Notes: generated by a model from the letters alone, not told the origin. DNA of 64,000 nucleotides from Portulaca oleracea (GCA_029582165.1 CM055885.1:13588729-13652728); one strand, 5' to 3'. Shown: positions 11,601 to 23,673, numbered from the stretch's first letter. Numbers and translations are program-made.

Positions 11601-14600
11601 ACTTCCTATTGTAAATCTTGTCCTGGGAGGCCTAAGGAGATCCATATGCTAGCAACGTGAATTTACAAATGAAGATGCTACCATAGACTACATGCAAGAG
11701 AAAGGAAAAAGAATCTAACCCATAGCTTCATTAAGAAGAATGTTTCTGTTATTTTGCTCATAATCCCTAATAAGATTAACATGTTAGAGATTGACTATGA
11801 TTCATAGCTCCTAGCATCTTTTGTTCTCACTTTACAATTAATGATATATGTAATTTGCAGAGTGGATATTGTTTACTCTGGGGAATCATGTGCTGATGCA
11901 TGGATTGAAAAAGAGGTATATATATTATGTATTGAGTTAATTCTGTTTGATTTCAGTGTACATAACATGGTTATGGGTGATCAAGCTTCCCATGCTCAGT
12001 TGGCTAGATTTCTTTACGATCATTCCTTGATTCTATTTCATGAATGGTCACTGCCTCTATTACCCAATGCTGCCTTGCTAGTTGCCATGAAAATGACCAG
12101 TCCTCATGATGCATAATGAATCAAACAAATCCATTATACACGAATTGGAGAAAGGATCGTTCACAAGTAAGAACTTGTGATTGTTGATTTCTCAAAGAAA
12201 CGCATGAAACGAGAGAATTTGGAATGAAAACAAGGTAAAAAACGATGCAAGACACACGAGATATCAACAACCTAAGCTCTGATACCACTTTTGATGCATA
12301 ATGAATCAAACAAATCCATTATACACGAATTGGAGAAAGGATCGTTCACAAGTAAGAACTTGTGATTGTTGATTTCTCAAAGAAATGCATGAAACGAGAG
12401 AATTTGGAATGAAATGGATGGCTATGGACGAGAGTTCTAATGCATATGACTAAAATGACAATCAAGAGAAACAAAGACTAGCAAAAACGTACCAATCCAA
12501 TGAAGAACAACTCGTCAAAATAAAGAACAAGATAGAATTTGGCAATGGAAATCTCCTTGATTGATATAGACGCACCACAATCAATTTGATATCCAACTCC
12601 TCCTTTGCACCAACCAAGATTGCTCCCTCTTGGAATAGAAGAGAAGATTTGATTCGAAATCCCCTCTAGGAATTCGACCAATCTAGCTAAAACTAGAAAG
12701 AAAACTAAAGCATAGCAACTTTAGAGGGATTTGTGTTTATTTTCAATATGAATGAGATACCTTTACAAAGGACCTAAGGGGGTCTATTTATAGTAGAATC
12801 CCTCCCTTTAGGCGTCACCTCCTACCAAGAAAAGGCCCCTTAAGGGCTTACATCATCCCACTCACATATTACATCACTTTAAAGAAAATACAATATCTCC
12901 TAAAATACAACTCCAATACTAAAGATTCAAAAGCCAAAATGTACATAAAGAATAGCTCTATCATATGGCTGAATGAGAACTTCAAGAATCTTGAGATAAG
13001 GAGCTCAAAAATCTCTTAGTGTAGGAGATACCCGTGATGTCATGTGAGAAACCACTTGAAATGAGTTGTAGTAGGTTTGTGATGTCTTTAAGAGCTTCCT
13101 CTTGATGCATTGAAGTATGATATGCATCACCTCAAGTGAAGTACACTGGATCCAAAGTATTCACAAATGGCCACTTGGAACATTATCTGTATTCATGTAT
13201 GTTGAACAGAGTACACCCAGTATATATATCTGAATATGTACAGAATATCTGCCTTATATCTAACAAACTATCAACCTGTAGAAGCTGTGTAACTTACTCC
13301 TAATCACACAATAATTACAAGCTGATAGTCTTCACAATTCCTATTTCATGAATGGTCACAAGCTGATAGTCTTCACAATAATTGCCATGAAAATGACCAG
13401 TCCTCTAGTGAAGTAGACTGTATCTAAAGTATACACAAATGGCTACTCTGAATATTATGGAAGTGAACCCCTCCACCAAAGAATTATGATAGGGATCAAC
13501 CACACCAACATGTCCAAAGGGTCCTTAAGAACCTCATTGTTACCAACATGATCAAGGAAAGTAATTACACAGTCGAGCAGTGTTTGCACAAGTCACTGTC
13601 GGAAACAGTCTAGACGGGTAGTGCATTGCCTGTTCTTGTCATCTGCATATCTTGCAACTGAGTTATGATCAGGTTCTAATTTGGTCCAACATTTAGCTCA
13701 TTGAGTTAGCTTTTCCAAAATGGTGCTTTGAACCGCAGGCAAAGTTCATTTGATATCTCAATCAGATCAAAATATACAACAGTGCAGATTCTAGCATATT
13801 TTGGACACATGGGTAAGTGCAGTTGCTTGTTTGCCTTCATTCCAACTGGTTTTCCCACTCATATAAAACTTGAATACACCTGAGTAAAAAGCTTCTCTGG
13901 CACACTATGGATTCCCCGGGGCACCTCGTATCGACTGCTCAAGGAATTGTAGTTTCCCGGTCAGATTTTTGAATGAAAAACTTAAAACAAAAAGGGGGAA
14001 GTTTATTATATAATCTTCTCTTAGGAGGAAAGAAGGCCAAAATTCCCAGATTTATATTTACCTTGCTCACTAGAAAGAAATATAGGAAAAACATCATCAC
14101 AACACCTAAAAATTGGAATTTACTTTCTGGGCAGACTCTTGGCGACCAATGCATCCGTAGATGTTATCTGCTTTCTGGGCTTTTGGGGCTTGAATTTAAT
14201 GATTTCTCATTTGCATTTCTATACCTCTCTTAAATACCGTGGCAGAATGATGGATGGCGGGAACCCACCAGCCTATCACTATCATTTAAATAATTTAAAT
14301 ATTGTCGATTTACCATCCCCTTTGAGACCTATTTAAAATTAGAAAAAATTGGATTTTAGCAAGTCGAACTATAGGGGTTAAGACAATGGTAAGCGGAACT
14401 TTAGAAACGTATCATAGTGAGTTGAATATTGATTCCAGTGCACTGCAACGAGTTTGTCCAAACCAAGTTGGTTTTCCTTCGTGGCATCTGTATTGTAGTA
14501 TTCCCAAATTTTAATATATTGGATTGCATTATTCCAAACTATCATATATTGGATTGTAGTATTCTGAGCTCTAAGATTCCTCATTCCCGCCTTCCCCACT

Positions 14601-17271
14601 TATGTGGAGGTATTCACTGTTTGATGGGAGATACGACATTCAAAATAACACACTTCATTTTGCTGGCCACAGATTGACGTCTCTCTTATGCCTGCTTGAC
14701 TTTCATTTTTTCTTCATAGCTTGTATATTAATCCCCCTGATTCCTCAATTTCTTCTTTATGAGAGCAGGTGGTTGCATTGAAGGATGATGGCTGTCCGAA
14801 GGTTTGGGTGGTGACATCTGATCACTGTCAGCAACACGCAGCTTATGGAGCGGTGTGCATCTCCTTAAGTTGTAGATGTTGTGGAAACAGTCATTTCTGT
14901 ATTGCCATTTTTTTCTGTTCACTTTTTTCATTTTTTACCTCATTTCTTAAATACTCATTTCAAATTTGTATTTTCAACAGTTGAGCAATTTTGATAGCTT
15001 AGTGCTTAGTAAACTGCCATCTGATGAAACGGTAATCCATGGATGCAAGAGTTGGTCTGACATTAGGAAGTTCAGTCATGAAAGGGTTTAGGATTTTGAG
15101 TTCACGTTTTCACATATGGCTGTTAGGAACTTGTTCTAAGCAGTACCTATAATTTTTTATTGCAAGTCTTTAAATTACCTTTCTATTAAGTATATCCAAT
15201 CCTATATGGCATCTTATGTGGCATTCCCATTGTCACTCATATAACTCAAACTCAACTTTTAATATATGCTTGAGATGACGTCGTATTTAGCAGGCTTTGG
15301 AGCCTTTGGTTGTCATATTCATTAGACCTAATTCCATTTCAGAATATATAACTGGCTTGGAGGAGAGATTTCAGTCTGGGCAGTCTTATTTATGCTGAAA
15401 TTGAATTAAACAATTTTGTCATCTGCAAGCTTCTAAATATTATCTGATGAATTTTGTTTGATTGTATGAACAACTGCAGGGAGCTTTTGTTTGGAGTTCA
15501 AAGGCACTGGTTTTTGAGGTAAGCAGCAAATTATATGTGTATTTTTTCTTGTTAGTTGATATATTTTTGCATTAGAAATGATGTCTTACAGTCTTGAGCA
15601 AAATATATCTGTGTGTATATTTTGTTTCGCAGATCAAGAGCTCAAAGAAGGAGATGGAAAGAATGCTCCAAGAGCACAGGTAAATGCAATTGGATATAAT
15701 GGCTGAGTTCGATATTCTTTACAAACATGGAGAATCATCTATTTTATTCAAATTTCTCTATTCATTTCTTGGTACAAATTCATTTGGATTGTTTGCATCA
15801 AGAGACCATAAAAGTTGCAGAATAGGGCATCTCTATTGCAATACATAGGGGTGGAAATGAGCCAAGCCGAGCCCGAGCTTATAAGGCTTGAGGCTTTGTT
15901 TGTCACGTATTGGGTAAGCTTGAGCTTGGCTTGTGGCTTGCCGAGCTAGAATATGTTCGGATCAGGCTTGACTTGCCATGTCTTGGCTTGTGGTGTAATC
16001 CTTATGACAAATACTAATAATTCACAGTTTAAGTACTAAATAATTTGCAAAATGAAATTAATTTGAATATGAGGACATGATGATGCTTAATGCTTTTTTA
16101 TTTTGGGTGTGGCAATACAAAGTGCTAATAGCCTAATGCAATCTTACGTGATAGTTTGCCCTCTTTTTAGGGTTTTCTTTAATGTTTTCAACTATATAAG
16201 TCACCCTAAAAAATAACCTATTAAAAGTAATAGTAGAATACAAACACGAGCTTATTACGCTTGCCAAGCCAAATGAGCCGAGCTCCTCGTGGCTTGGCTT
16301 GTCTTGTTTAATGCACGAGCTCGAGCCCGAGCCAAGCTGGGCCAATCTCAAGCCGAGCTTTACGAGCTTCCCGCCGAGTAGGCTTGTGAAAGCTTACGAG
16401 CCGGCTTGGATCATTTCCACCCCTAGCAATACATGTTTGGTTGTAGTTTTCTGAATGGACGTTATGTTGTCTCTTTGAAGTTGAGTTTTTCATGTGCTAT
16501 CACGCATGAGGGGAAAATAGAAAAAAAGGCTTCGATAAGAAAAAGCACATGGGGGGTGCACCTGGACTTTTCTGGGTTTTTTTGCGCCCCGGGTGTGCTT
16601 GTTTAAACTAAGGCTTAGCGTGGTTTGTTACTTTGTTTTACCTTGCTTTGTTGTTTCTAAATCTTAACCTTCCCCCCTCCCCACCCACCCACCAAAGGGC
16701 TGACATCAATCTATCCGACCGGATAACCCGGATTTGTCCGACCCAGAAAAATCGCAAACAGTCATAGGTTTTTTGTCCGGATTTTGACATTGACCATTTG
16801 ACCGAAAATTCAAACACAAATTTGTTCAAATTTCTATTGTATGAACCCAATTTTAGACACGAATTTATGCTTATCCGATTTGTTCGACCTGAAAAATACG
16901 TGAAAAAACTTGGTATTGGACATCAAGTTTTCGTCCGATTTGTTCGAATTGGGATTACCCAGACCTGAATTTTTCAGCTCTAGCCCCCCCCCCCCCCCAA
17001 CACACACAAAAACAATATCACATAAGCCATGCGATCTACCTAAGGTTATGACCTTCACGTAATATCTGCCTAGTTTTCTCACATGCTGGAAATGGTGGCC
17101 CTCGGGAAATAAATTAGTACGAGATCAAGTCATTGTTCATCTAATTTGTGAATTCGACTTGCCAGATCTACTTCCATGCAAGGGAAGCTACTCAAACACA
17201 ATCTGGACGCTGAAGTTGTAGACGCTTTGAAGGACCTGAAGACGAAGCTGTCACAGAATGAATCAAAATAA
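8640..17271 (+). CDS. YacP/DUF901-type NYN-domain protein, probably plastid; 10 exons
   Basis: Exons joined by GT-AG introns: 8640-8729, 9858-9926, 9993-10117, 10206-10366, 10953-11022, 11861-11915, 14769-14852, 15480-15518, 15633-15679, 17166-17271. Together they give 846 bases, 281 residues plus TAA, with no internal stop and matching phases. Residues 1-30 are Ser/Lys-rich and few-acidic, like a transit peptide. About residues 103-260 form the NYN (PIN-like) fold, with LLVDGYNVCGYW, VVVVFDALMSGLPTHKE, SGESCADAWIEKEV and VWVVTSDHCQQHAA supplying the conserved acidic residues. Exon 3 encodes a basic RKSNVPKPATSYRRKR segment. The C-terminus (GKLLKHNLDAEVVDALKDLK) is helical. The bacterial relative YacP/Rae1 is a ribosome-associated endoribonuclease. 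A similar organellar role is inference. Transposon insertions swell introns 6 and 9 but leave splice sites intact. Confidence 0.92.
8865..9312 (+). repeat. ~113-bp repeat, three copies, NYN intron 1
   Basis: Copies start near 8865, 9091 and 9204. Each runs from GTGTTCACTGTTTGC through TATGAT(C/G)ACAACATTGTG to TATGAGAATAATTT. The second and third are adjacent. The first is separated by about 110 bp. Divergence among copies is moderate. Confidence 0.8.
10469..10611 (+). repeat. 42-bp direct repeat, NYN intron 4
   Basis: A block beginning ATTAGTGTATAAACTAGTG and ending GAAGAATAAACTAC occurs at about 10470-10511 and 10570-10611 without visible mismatch. A looser duplication follows (GATAAA...CTCCACATTAG near 10670 and 10760). 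Confidence 0.8.
11226..11416 (+). repeat. Short direct repeat, NYN intron 5
   Basis: A block beginning GGTCTTGGGCCTGATCAATC and running through TGTAGTCTCAGGTATT appears near 11226 and again near 11381. No function is visible. Confidence 0.7.
12107..13129 (-). mobile_element. Internally deleted tRNA-Met-primed LTR retrotransposon in NYN intron 6
   Basis: A complete LTR occupies 12292-13129 (TGATGCAT...ATGCATCA, perfect 8-base inverted ends). The first ~123 bp of a second, nearly identical LTR occupies 12107-12230. Between them lie about 60 bp of internal DNA with the primer-binding site. CCTCA occurs directly outside both ends (12102-12106 and 13130-13134), a 5-bp target duplication. The primer-binding site lies next to the right LTR in minus orientation, so the element points opposite to the host gene. 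No protein-coding DNA remains. The tRNA-Met site suggests Copia, but this is not proven. Confidence 0.88.
12276..12287 (-). other. Primer-binding site for initiator tRNA-Met
   Basis: On the minus strand this reads TGGTATCAGAGC, the standard plant tRNA-Met primer site. It lies 4 bases inside the LTR that starts at 12292. Confidence 0.85.
13341..13465 (+). repeat. Duplicate of host intron DNA with an empty insertion site
   Basis: This segment (CTATTTCATGAATGGTCAC, later GACCAGTCCTCTAGTGAAGT, then ATTCACAAATGGC-like sequence) duplicates intron DNA split by the LTR element, namely 12033-12106 joined to 13135-13184. It therefore shows what the target looked like before insertion. Confidence 0.75.
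15846..16425. mobile_element. hAT-type MITE in NYN intron 9
   Basis: The termini TAGGGGTGGAAATGA and TCATTTCCACCCCTA are perfect 15-base inverted repeats. The octamer GCAATACA flanks both (15838-15845 and 16426-16433), the 8-bp duplication typical of hAT elements. The interior is rich in GAGCCGAGC/GCTTGGCTTG words and has no coding capacity. Confidence 0.9.
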
Positions 17272-20200
17272 CTGTGCCTGTAACTGTAAGTATTCTGGTA
17301 GACATTTGAATTTTCGACAAGCTAAGAGCATTTCAATCACATTCCCCTCTCCACAGTTCTGATTTGATGCAAGGGTGTGCTTTATATTTAAAGGCTATAA
17401 ACCTATACATGTTGAAACTGCAAAGTTATTGCTTGTTATTCACTTTTGAGGTCTATTTGTACACTGTAATTTTCGGGGTTTTACATACACTGAACATTAT
17501 TTAGCAAATTATTTTTGCTGATTACATGTTGAAACTGCAGCCACAGCAAAAAAATGTCCATAAACATATAATCTTATAAGATATGGGGTCAGATCTTCAT
17601 GTTGGTGACCACGAATTGCCAAACTAGGTAGTATTTTGGGACGGAGGGGGTACTATGCTACCCGATAAAGTGTGCAACCTACCTTTGTCATTAGGTGTTG
17701 CATTTTTTCGTCGTCTTAAAATGCTACATGTCTCTGGTGTTACAGACTTACAGTCCATGCTGCAATATGTGTTGAGTTTGATGCTGATATATGAGAAGAA
17801 ATAATTTGAGCATTATAAACCTTATATAATCTGTTCGCGTAGAATCTATGATTTCAGTATACTAACACAGTAGTACTGTAAAACCTTTGAAGAATTGAGC
17901 TTCCAAAATTTTCTTATTCACAGGTATTTATAGCTGCTAATGAGCTTCCAAAATTTTCTTTGGGGTCGATAGAAACATCAGACATTTACTGGAATTCAGG
18001 TCTGGTCCTTTTCTCGAATTCTTCCTGTAGCAATGGCGAAGGGTTGCAGATGATTTTCGACGTGTTGGAATTCTATGTATAGTGCAAGAGTGGTTACCAA
18101 ACTAGGGCTCCAAACTTTTGTATTGTTTGATGTTATTTTACAAAAGATGTACAGCTTGTTGATGCATCATTGTAGTTTTACATTCTGGTGTGGGAGATTA
18201 ATGTTGTAAAGCATACGTGACAGACCGTCTGTACAAATTTTCATTCTACTTTTTACAATCTAGTGAGACACTGAAATGGCAATATTACATACACCCCCAA
18301 TATATATTTCATAACCAACAATCTTAATTTTACGAGTAAACAAAGCAGAACAGGTTAGTGAATAATCACAGTTATGTCGACCTCTAGGAGCACCTAATAA
18401 ATTGTACTGAAATGGACTCATGCTTGTCGAGTAAGATGACTGAAGGTGAATAGGGTTATCGGTAGGGAGCTTGTATCGGGCCGTCGGTAAAAAAGGGTAA
18501 CAAATTGCAGGTGAGAGGATCATGTCAACTCTTTGAATGGGGACTACAATATCAGATAAAATGTTTTTACCAAGAATTCTATACTTGATCTTTGAATTTG
18601 TTTCTCAGAAATTGAATGGGAAATGAGCAAGTAAGAGGAAGATAAGCCATTTTATAGGTAATATCAATTAGCTTTCTTAGCTTGAACGAGATATTTGTTT
18701 ACTATCTTAGATTTATTTTCATTTGAATTCAATATATGTTGTATTGTCTAATGATTTTTATCATTGAATGTATATACTCTTTCACCAAAAAAAAGGAGGT
18801 TTCAAAATTTTCAGGCTGAAATTTTCTCAGATGAAATTTAAAGAACATTTGGTAAGAATTTTTTCCTTGTACCCCTACGAGATATTTTTCTTGAATGAAA
18901 GTTGGAAATTATGGGCTCCTTGTAAGATTTTTCCCAATGCCTAAATATAAACAAACATAGGGAAAAAAGGTCAAAAGTAGATCAATTTCCCCATGATTTT
19001 GTTCAACCAAATGCTCTTTTAAATTTCGTTAGTTGTTTTGCCCATTACATTTTCGTTTTGGTGACCTTAAGTGTTTTTCTTTTTGCTGTTTTACTATTGT
19101 TTCTACAATTGTATGCAACTTTGTTATAAACTTTTATCCCCGATTAAGATTTCAATAATTGGAAAAAAAAAACAAATTCAAAGGTGTGACAAAGACTTAG
19201 TATATTTGTGAAGCATGTCAAGCCATACTAATGCAAGCCAATTAGCCCATAGCCACTCATGTCTAAGAGTGGACTGATGAGTAAAAGACAAGACTTTGAA
19301 AATCAAGTATTTTGATGGGTCTGACAGAAATAGAATCATCCTTTAGCTAGCAATTGCCAATTGCATTGATGTTTATGTGTCATTTTTGCATCATATGCTC
19401 AATGGACCCATCCAAGTTTATAATATATGGTTTCATGGAGCTGCATGCTCCATAATTTTTGTATCCTAGTTAGCATTTATTATAACAAAATTTGTCTCCG
19501 TGGGGAGAAATCATTTAAAATTAACCAAGTCAACTTCTAGTTGCTATTGTGCAAGACAAATTTGTCACGGGATTCTTGCATTCTTCTTCCATTATTTTCA
19601 CTCACTTTGGTGTGTCTTTTTTTTTTTAAAAAAAAAACAAAGAGACGGAGAATTAAGTTTGTTTGTCTCTAAGGAAATGTGTTTTCTCAAAAGTATAGAC
19701 AAAAAAAAGGAGGTGTTGAAAAGGTTATTTTGTTGGAAGTTTTTTTTTTCAAATATTTAAAGTCATAAAAAGCTAAAGTTAGTATAAAAAAAATACTATA
19801 ATGATAAGTAAAAACCAATAAAATAATAAAAGAAGATAGCAAGACCGAATCTAATAACCAAAGATACAAAATAAAAAGGTTTGTAAAACAGTCATCTGAA
19901 CTACAAACACTCCAAGTCAAAATCAAACACATAGTATTTTTTCTTTCTTTTTTTTTCCTATTAAGCTTCTCCGAGGCAAAATCAAACACATAGTGTTTTT
20001 TTTCCCTATTAAGCATCCTTCTTGTGTTTTTGAGAGTAGGAATTTCCTCCCTCATAGTTGAACTACCATTAATTTAAGGTCAGTACAATTTTGAATAGGA
20101 GTTGCAATTTACCCCTTTTATTGTGAGATCACCATTTGATTGCCGTTTTGGCCTAATGCTTTTTGGAAATTATTTTGTCAAATTTTTTGGTATGGAATAA

Positions 20201-20608
20201 TAGAAAATTTTGAAAAATTATTTTCTTAGAAAATGTTTTCTCTTCTACCAAAAACACCCTGAATAAATTGAAAAATAGGGTCTAGTGGAGTTAAATATTT
20301 AAGTGGGTTTATGGGTCATAAGCTTATAAGTCGCATGGAGTTAAATGAATCTTATGAAATCTGGATCTCAAGATCCAATAAACATTCATTGGGATCCATA
20401 TTCAATTTTAGATTCATTGAATCCCGAATTAATGAATCTGAATCCATTAATATGGGTCAAGTCCACTACCCATCACCATCCTTATCCAAGGCAAGATAGG
20501 TACATTGTATAAGATGAATACCTTCTATCATCGACCTTCTCAGAAAACCAAACTGATTCTCAGACGTATACACAACCTCTGTCAACCTCCTCTCAATATC
20601 TCGTTCCC
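17272..20608. other. 3' UTR of the NYN gene, then AT-rich intergenic DNA
   Basis: The first part should hold the NYN 3' UTR. I could not fix a poly-A site. One Stowaway-like end (GGGACGGAGGGGGTAC, about 17639-17654) has no partner. Around 19885-20010 a block with AAAATCAAACACATAGT is repeated. No other gene is supported. Confidence 0.5.
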
Positions 20609-20773
20609 AAGGTTGTTGAAATCGGGATCCTAACTCAAATCCATGGGGTAGTTAGGATCGAAATTAACCACATGTAGGATCGTGGATCATGTATAAATAG
20701 TAAAATCGTATCGAGGATTTTGGATCAAAAAATCGGAGGATCGTAAATCAGGATCGGGATTTTAATAACTATG
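20609..20773. mobile_element. Small MITE with exact 9-bp target duplication
   Basis: CTCGTTCCC flanks both ends exactly (20600-20608 and 20774-20782). The termini, AAGGTTGTTGAAATCGGGAT on the left and CATAGTTATTAAAATCCCGA on the opposite strand of the right, are diverged inverted repeats. The 165-bp interior is rich in GGATCG words. The 9-bp duplication suggests a Mutator-type element. Confidence 0.75.
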
Positions 20774-20916
20774 CTCGTTCCCAGAACTTCATCAAGTGAC
20801 TTAGGAGCTTACTCCTTCTACAATAGATTGTCGATCTTTATTTTCGACCTTTTGAGCTAACATAATATCAATTGCAGTGTAGGTGATAGCGAGGGAGTAT
20901 GGGTTCTTTTGAAAAA

Positions 20917-21341
20917 TGATTATTGGACAATAATACACTGAACTTTAGGAGTATAATATAATAATGCACTAAACTTTTTTTGGGACTCTAATACACTAAA
21001 CTTTGAGGGTATTATAATAATGTACCTGGAAAAATTCCGATGGTGGTTGACTTGGTGGCGGTTCTACTTTGAAGTGTCATTTTTCTTTTTTTTTTCCAGA
21101 AAAAATATATTAGTCATCCTGCTTATGTGTACTTTCTTTCATGGGAAAACTTTTTTTCTAAAAAAAAGAGAAAAACAACACCTCAAAGTAGGACCGCCAC
21201 CACGTCAACCACCACCGGATTTGTTCTGAGTGCATTATTGTCCAATACCCTCAAAGTTTAGTGTATTAAAGTCCAAACAAAAGTTCAGTACATTATTGCT
21301 CAATACCCTTTAAAGTTCAATGTATTATCGCCCAAAAATCC
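20917..21341. mobile_element. Fold-back MITE, family copy 1
   Basis: Long imperfect inverted arms (left TGATTATTGGACAATAATAC, right end on the other strand GGATTTTTGGGCGATAATAC) extend about 190 bp. They include a block GGTGGTTGAC/GTCAACCACC. TTTGAAAAA flanks both ends (20908-20916 and 21342-21350). The same family occurs at 33806-34108. The 9-bp duplication points to a Mutator-type element. Confidence 0.8.
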
Positions 21342-21350
21342 TTTGAAAAA

Positions 21351-21760
21351 CAAGGTATTGTTGATGAATCAATCAAGTATTCTTTAATCTTGTTAAGAGT
21401 ACCCGCAACATTGAGTTTGAGTTTGACTAAATGGATGATGTAGAATATGTGGACTCCTACCAAGAGAGTCAAAATTTATCCCTTTATTTAGCTAGCATTC
21501 CAATGGTGAGCATGAGTGTGACTTATATTAATTAAAAAAGTAAATGGGTCCTACTTAATAATAGAATTAATTTGGTTATATTGATAAAAAAATTATGTAA
21601 ATGAGGAGAGAGAAAAAAATATGATTAACATATTAGTGTGTTAAACTTGCTTTCAAACTCGTCTCACGAGATTGATGACGAGATTCTCGCGAGACGAGTC
21701 TCATTCTCACCACTGAAATGTCTTACACGACTTCATTTAATTCTCATCTTATGTCATATC
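21351..21760. other. AT-rich spacer
   Basis: A small hairpin-like stretch (CTCGTCTCACGAGA...TCTCGCGAGACGAG, about 21658-21700) is present. No gene was seen. Confidence 0.5.
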
Positions 21761-21984
21761 AGTAGTGTTGGGACCCTTGAGAGGGGGGTGAAAAGGTTTG
21801 ATTCAACGTTCTTCACATATAAACATAAAGACATTAATAGCACTTGAATGAACTGAATAATACATCTTTATTATATAAACGTTGAGGTACAAGAGAGATA
21901 GAAGAGGTTAAGAACTCGACAAGATCAGAACTGTTGAGGTCCTTAATATTGCTTACAAAGGCAGAACACTCAGGGAGAGGTTCT

Positions 21985-22150
21985 GTAGAGGAGCCTCACA
22001 GACGAGGCAGATGAAGGCGTGGAGGGGCCTCACAAACGAGGCAAGCAGATGGCGCAGAGAGTAGAGACCTCACAGACGAGGCAGAGAGCATGGACCTTAC
22101 AAATGAGACAGAGAGAAGGGACCTCACAGAAGAGGTAGAGAAGAGGATGA
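21985..22150 (+). repeat. Minisatellite in the solo LTR
   Basis: Degenerate units of 20-30 bp built on GACCTCACAGACGAGGCAGA are repeated about six times. The same array, with a different unit arrangement, is in the second solo LTR at about 38640-38830. Confidence 0.8.
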
Positions 22151-23400
22151 CGAATTGCATTGGATATTAACCTCACAAAGCCTTAGTACTTCAAGGCTTT
22201 GCTACACAACACCTCACCAACATATTTGGCTACATCACTCACCAAGGTCCTTGGTTACCTCACCAGAATTACGTTACTGGCTACATAGCTCACCAAGGAC
22301 TCATTGGCTACACTCAGAAATCTCACATGATTTCCTACACCGCGATTACTTGCTTGGAATCGCCTAATTGAGAGAAGAGGACAGCCGATGTTTATATACT
22401 CGTTGGATCCTCAATTGCAACGACTCCCTTATTGTTTCCTTAGTGCTTTGATTTTATCCATTTTTGTTTGATCTTCTATCTTCATTCTTTTTGGAAACTG
22501 TAGACCCCGAAAAAATCCCGAAGGGGAATGTTCCCGTGGCGCTACTCGAAAGAGTGGATTTTTCCCTCTTTCTTTGAATTGGGAGCCGACGTGGGATTGC
22601 TTATCCTTAATCAAAGGCTCGACTTTTAGGACACTTTTTATTAAGTGATAAATTTAATTAATTAACCCGAAAACCTGATTTTGAAAAGAAAAAGAAAGAA
22701 AGAAGACGAAAAAAAAAAGAAAGAAAAAGGAAAAAAGAAAAGAGGGAACCCGTCTGGGTTCCCGAAAGAAAACAGAAAAAATAAAAAAAGATCCAAACCC
22801 GATTACGCTCCGGAGCGAATCGAAGTCCATTCGGCTAGAGGAACCGTCAGGTTCTCTAGTTTGAAACCGGTCCAAAGGAGAAACCGGCTTGGTTCACGGA
22901 AAAAGTAGAAGAAAAGAGGGTCGAGACATGGAACCCGTCTGGGTTCTGTCTCGACCTAAAAAGAAAAAAAAGGGTTTTGAAAGGATTTTTGGAAAGGAAA
23001 GCTATTAGAGTCGCGGTTGAATTTTAGGGATAAAACAACAAACCCAAAAGAAAGTTTGACTCGACTGCGAATCAAAGGTGGATTCGGGGTAATTACAATT
23101 TGACGATAAAACCGTCAAACTCGCGTTCAACCGACGGACTTTACTAGGATCAAATTAAAGTGGAGAAAGAGAAGAAGAGAAGAGAGGAGGGAATTTGAAT
23201 ACTTCACAATAGTATTATTAATGTCATGCAATTACAAACAAATAAATAAGAAAACACATAAATTACATTATGTACAAAAAGAGAGAAAACTACGCTAATG
23301 TCAAAGTAAACACGCGGTTGGGGGGAGAAGAGAAGAGAAATATACCAGTGTCAATACTCCCGGTATATTTCTGTGTGTCTTTTGTGGGTGATGGATGGTA

Positions 23401-23414
23401 GGTATTTATAGGGG
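23401..23414 (-). promoter_or_regulatory. TATA box in left LTR
   Basis: On the minus strand this reads CCCCTATAAATACC, a good plant TATA box in the same orientation as gag. The same sequence is in the right LTR. Confidence 0.6.
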
Positions 23415-23478
23415 GGAATTAGGTTTAGGTTTAGGGTTTTTGGTTGAAACCTGCCGCGGCGCCGTGGGAAGCTAGGAG

Positions 23479-23673
23479 GAACCCAGACGGGTTCACTGAG
23501 GGAAGATGGGCTTCGGGCCCAGGAACCCAGACGGGTTCCTGTGGGCGGAGCTGAGCTCCGGCCCACAGAACCCAGACGGGTTCCTGTGGGTGGAGCTGAG
23601 CTCCGGCCCACTGAACCCAGACGGGTTCCTGTGGGTTGGAGCTGAGCTCCGGCCCACTGAACCCAGACGGGTT
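23479..23673 (+). repeat. 48-bp unit array with GAACCCAGACGGGTTC, left LTR
   Basis: Near-palindromes start at 23479, 23523, 23568, 23613 and 23659. The last four are separated by a linker of the type CTGTGGGTGGAGCTGAGCTC plus CGGCCCAC. The linker holds its own palindrome, GAGCTGAGCTC. Confidence 0.9.

Noticed and set aside
14981..15032. Additional NYN exon between an acceptor-like TTTCAACAG and donor-like ACGGTAATC
   Set aside because: Exons 7 and 8 join in phase without it, giving GAGAFVWSSKAL as expected for the family. The extra piece begins with a stop in that phase (TTG AGC is open only in others) and adds nothing recognisable.
17639..17654. Stowaway MITE end (GGGACGGAGGGGGTAC)
   Set aside because: No opposite terminus or TA-flanked partner was found nearby.
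22681..22908. Lys/Glu-rich open frame
   Set aside because: It is a purine-rich tract inside the LTR. The same DNA recurs in the other LTR with frame-breaking indels.
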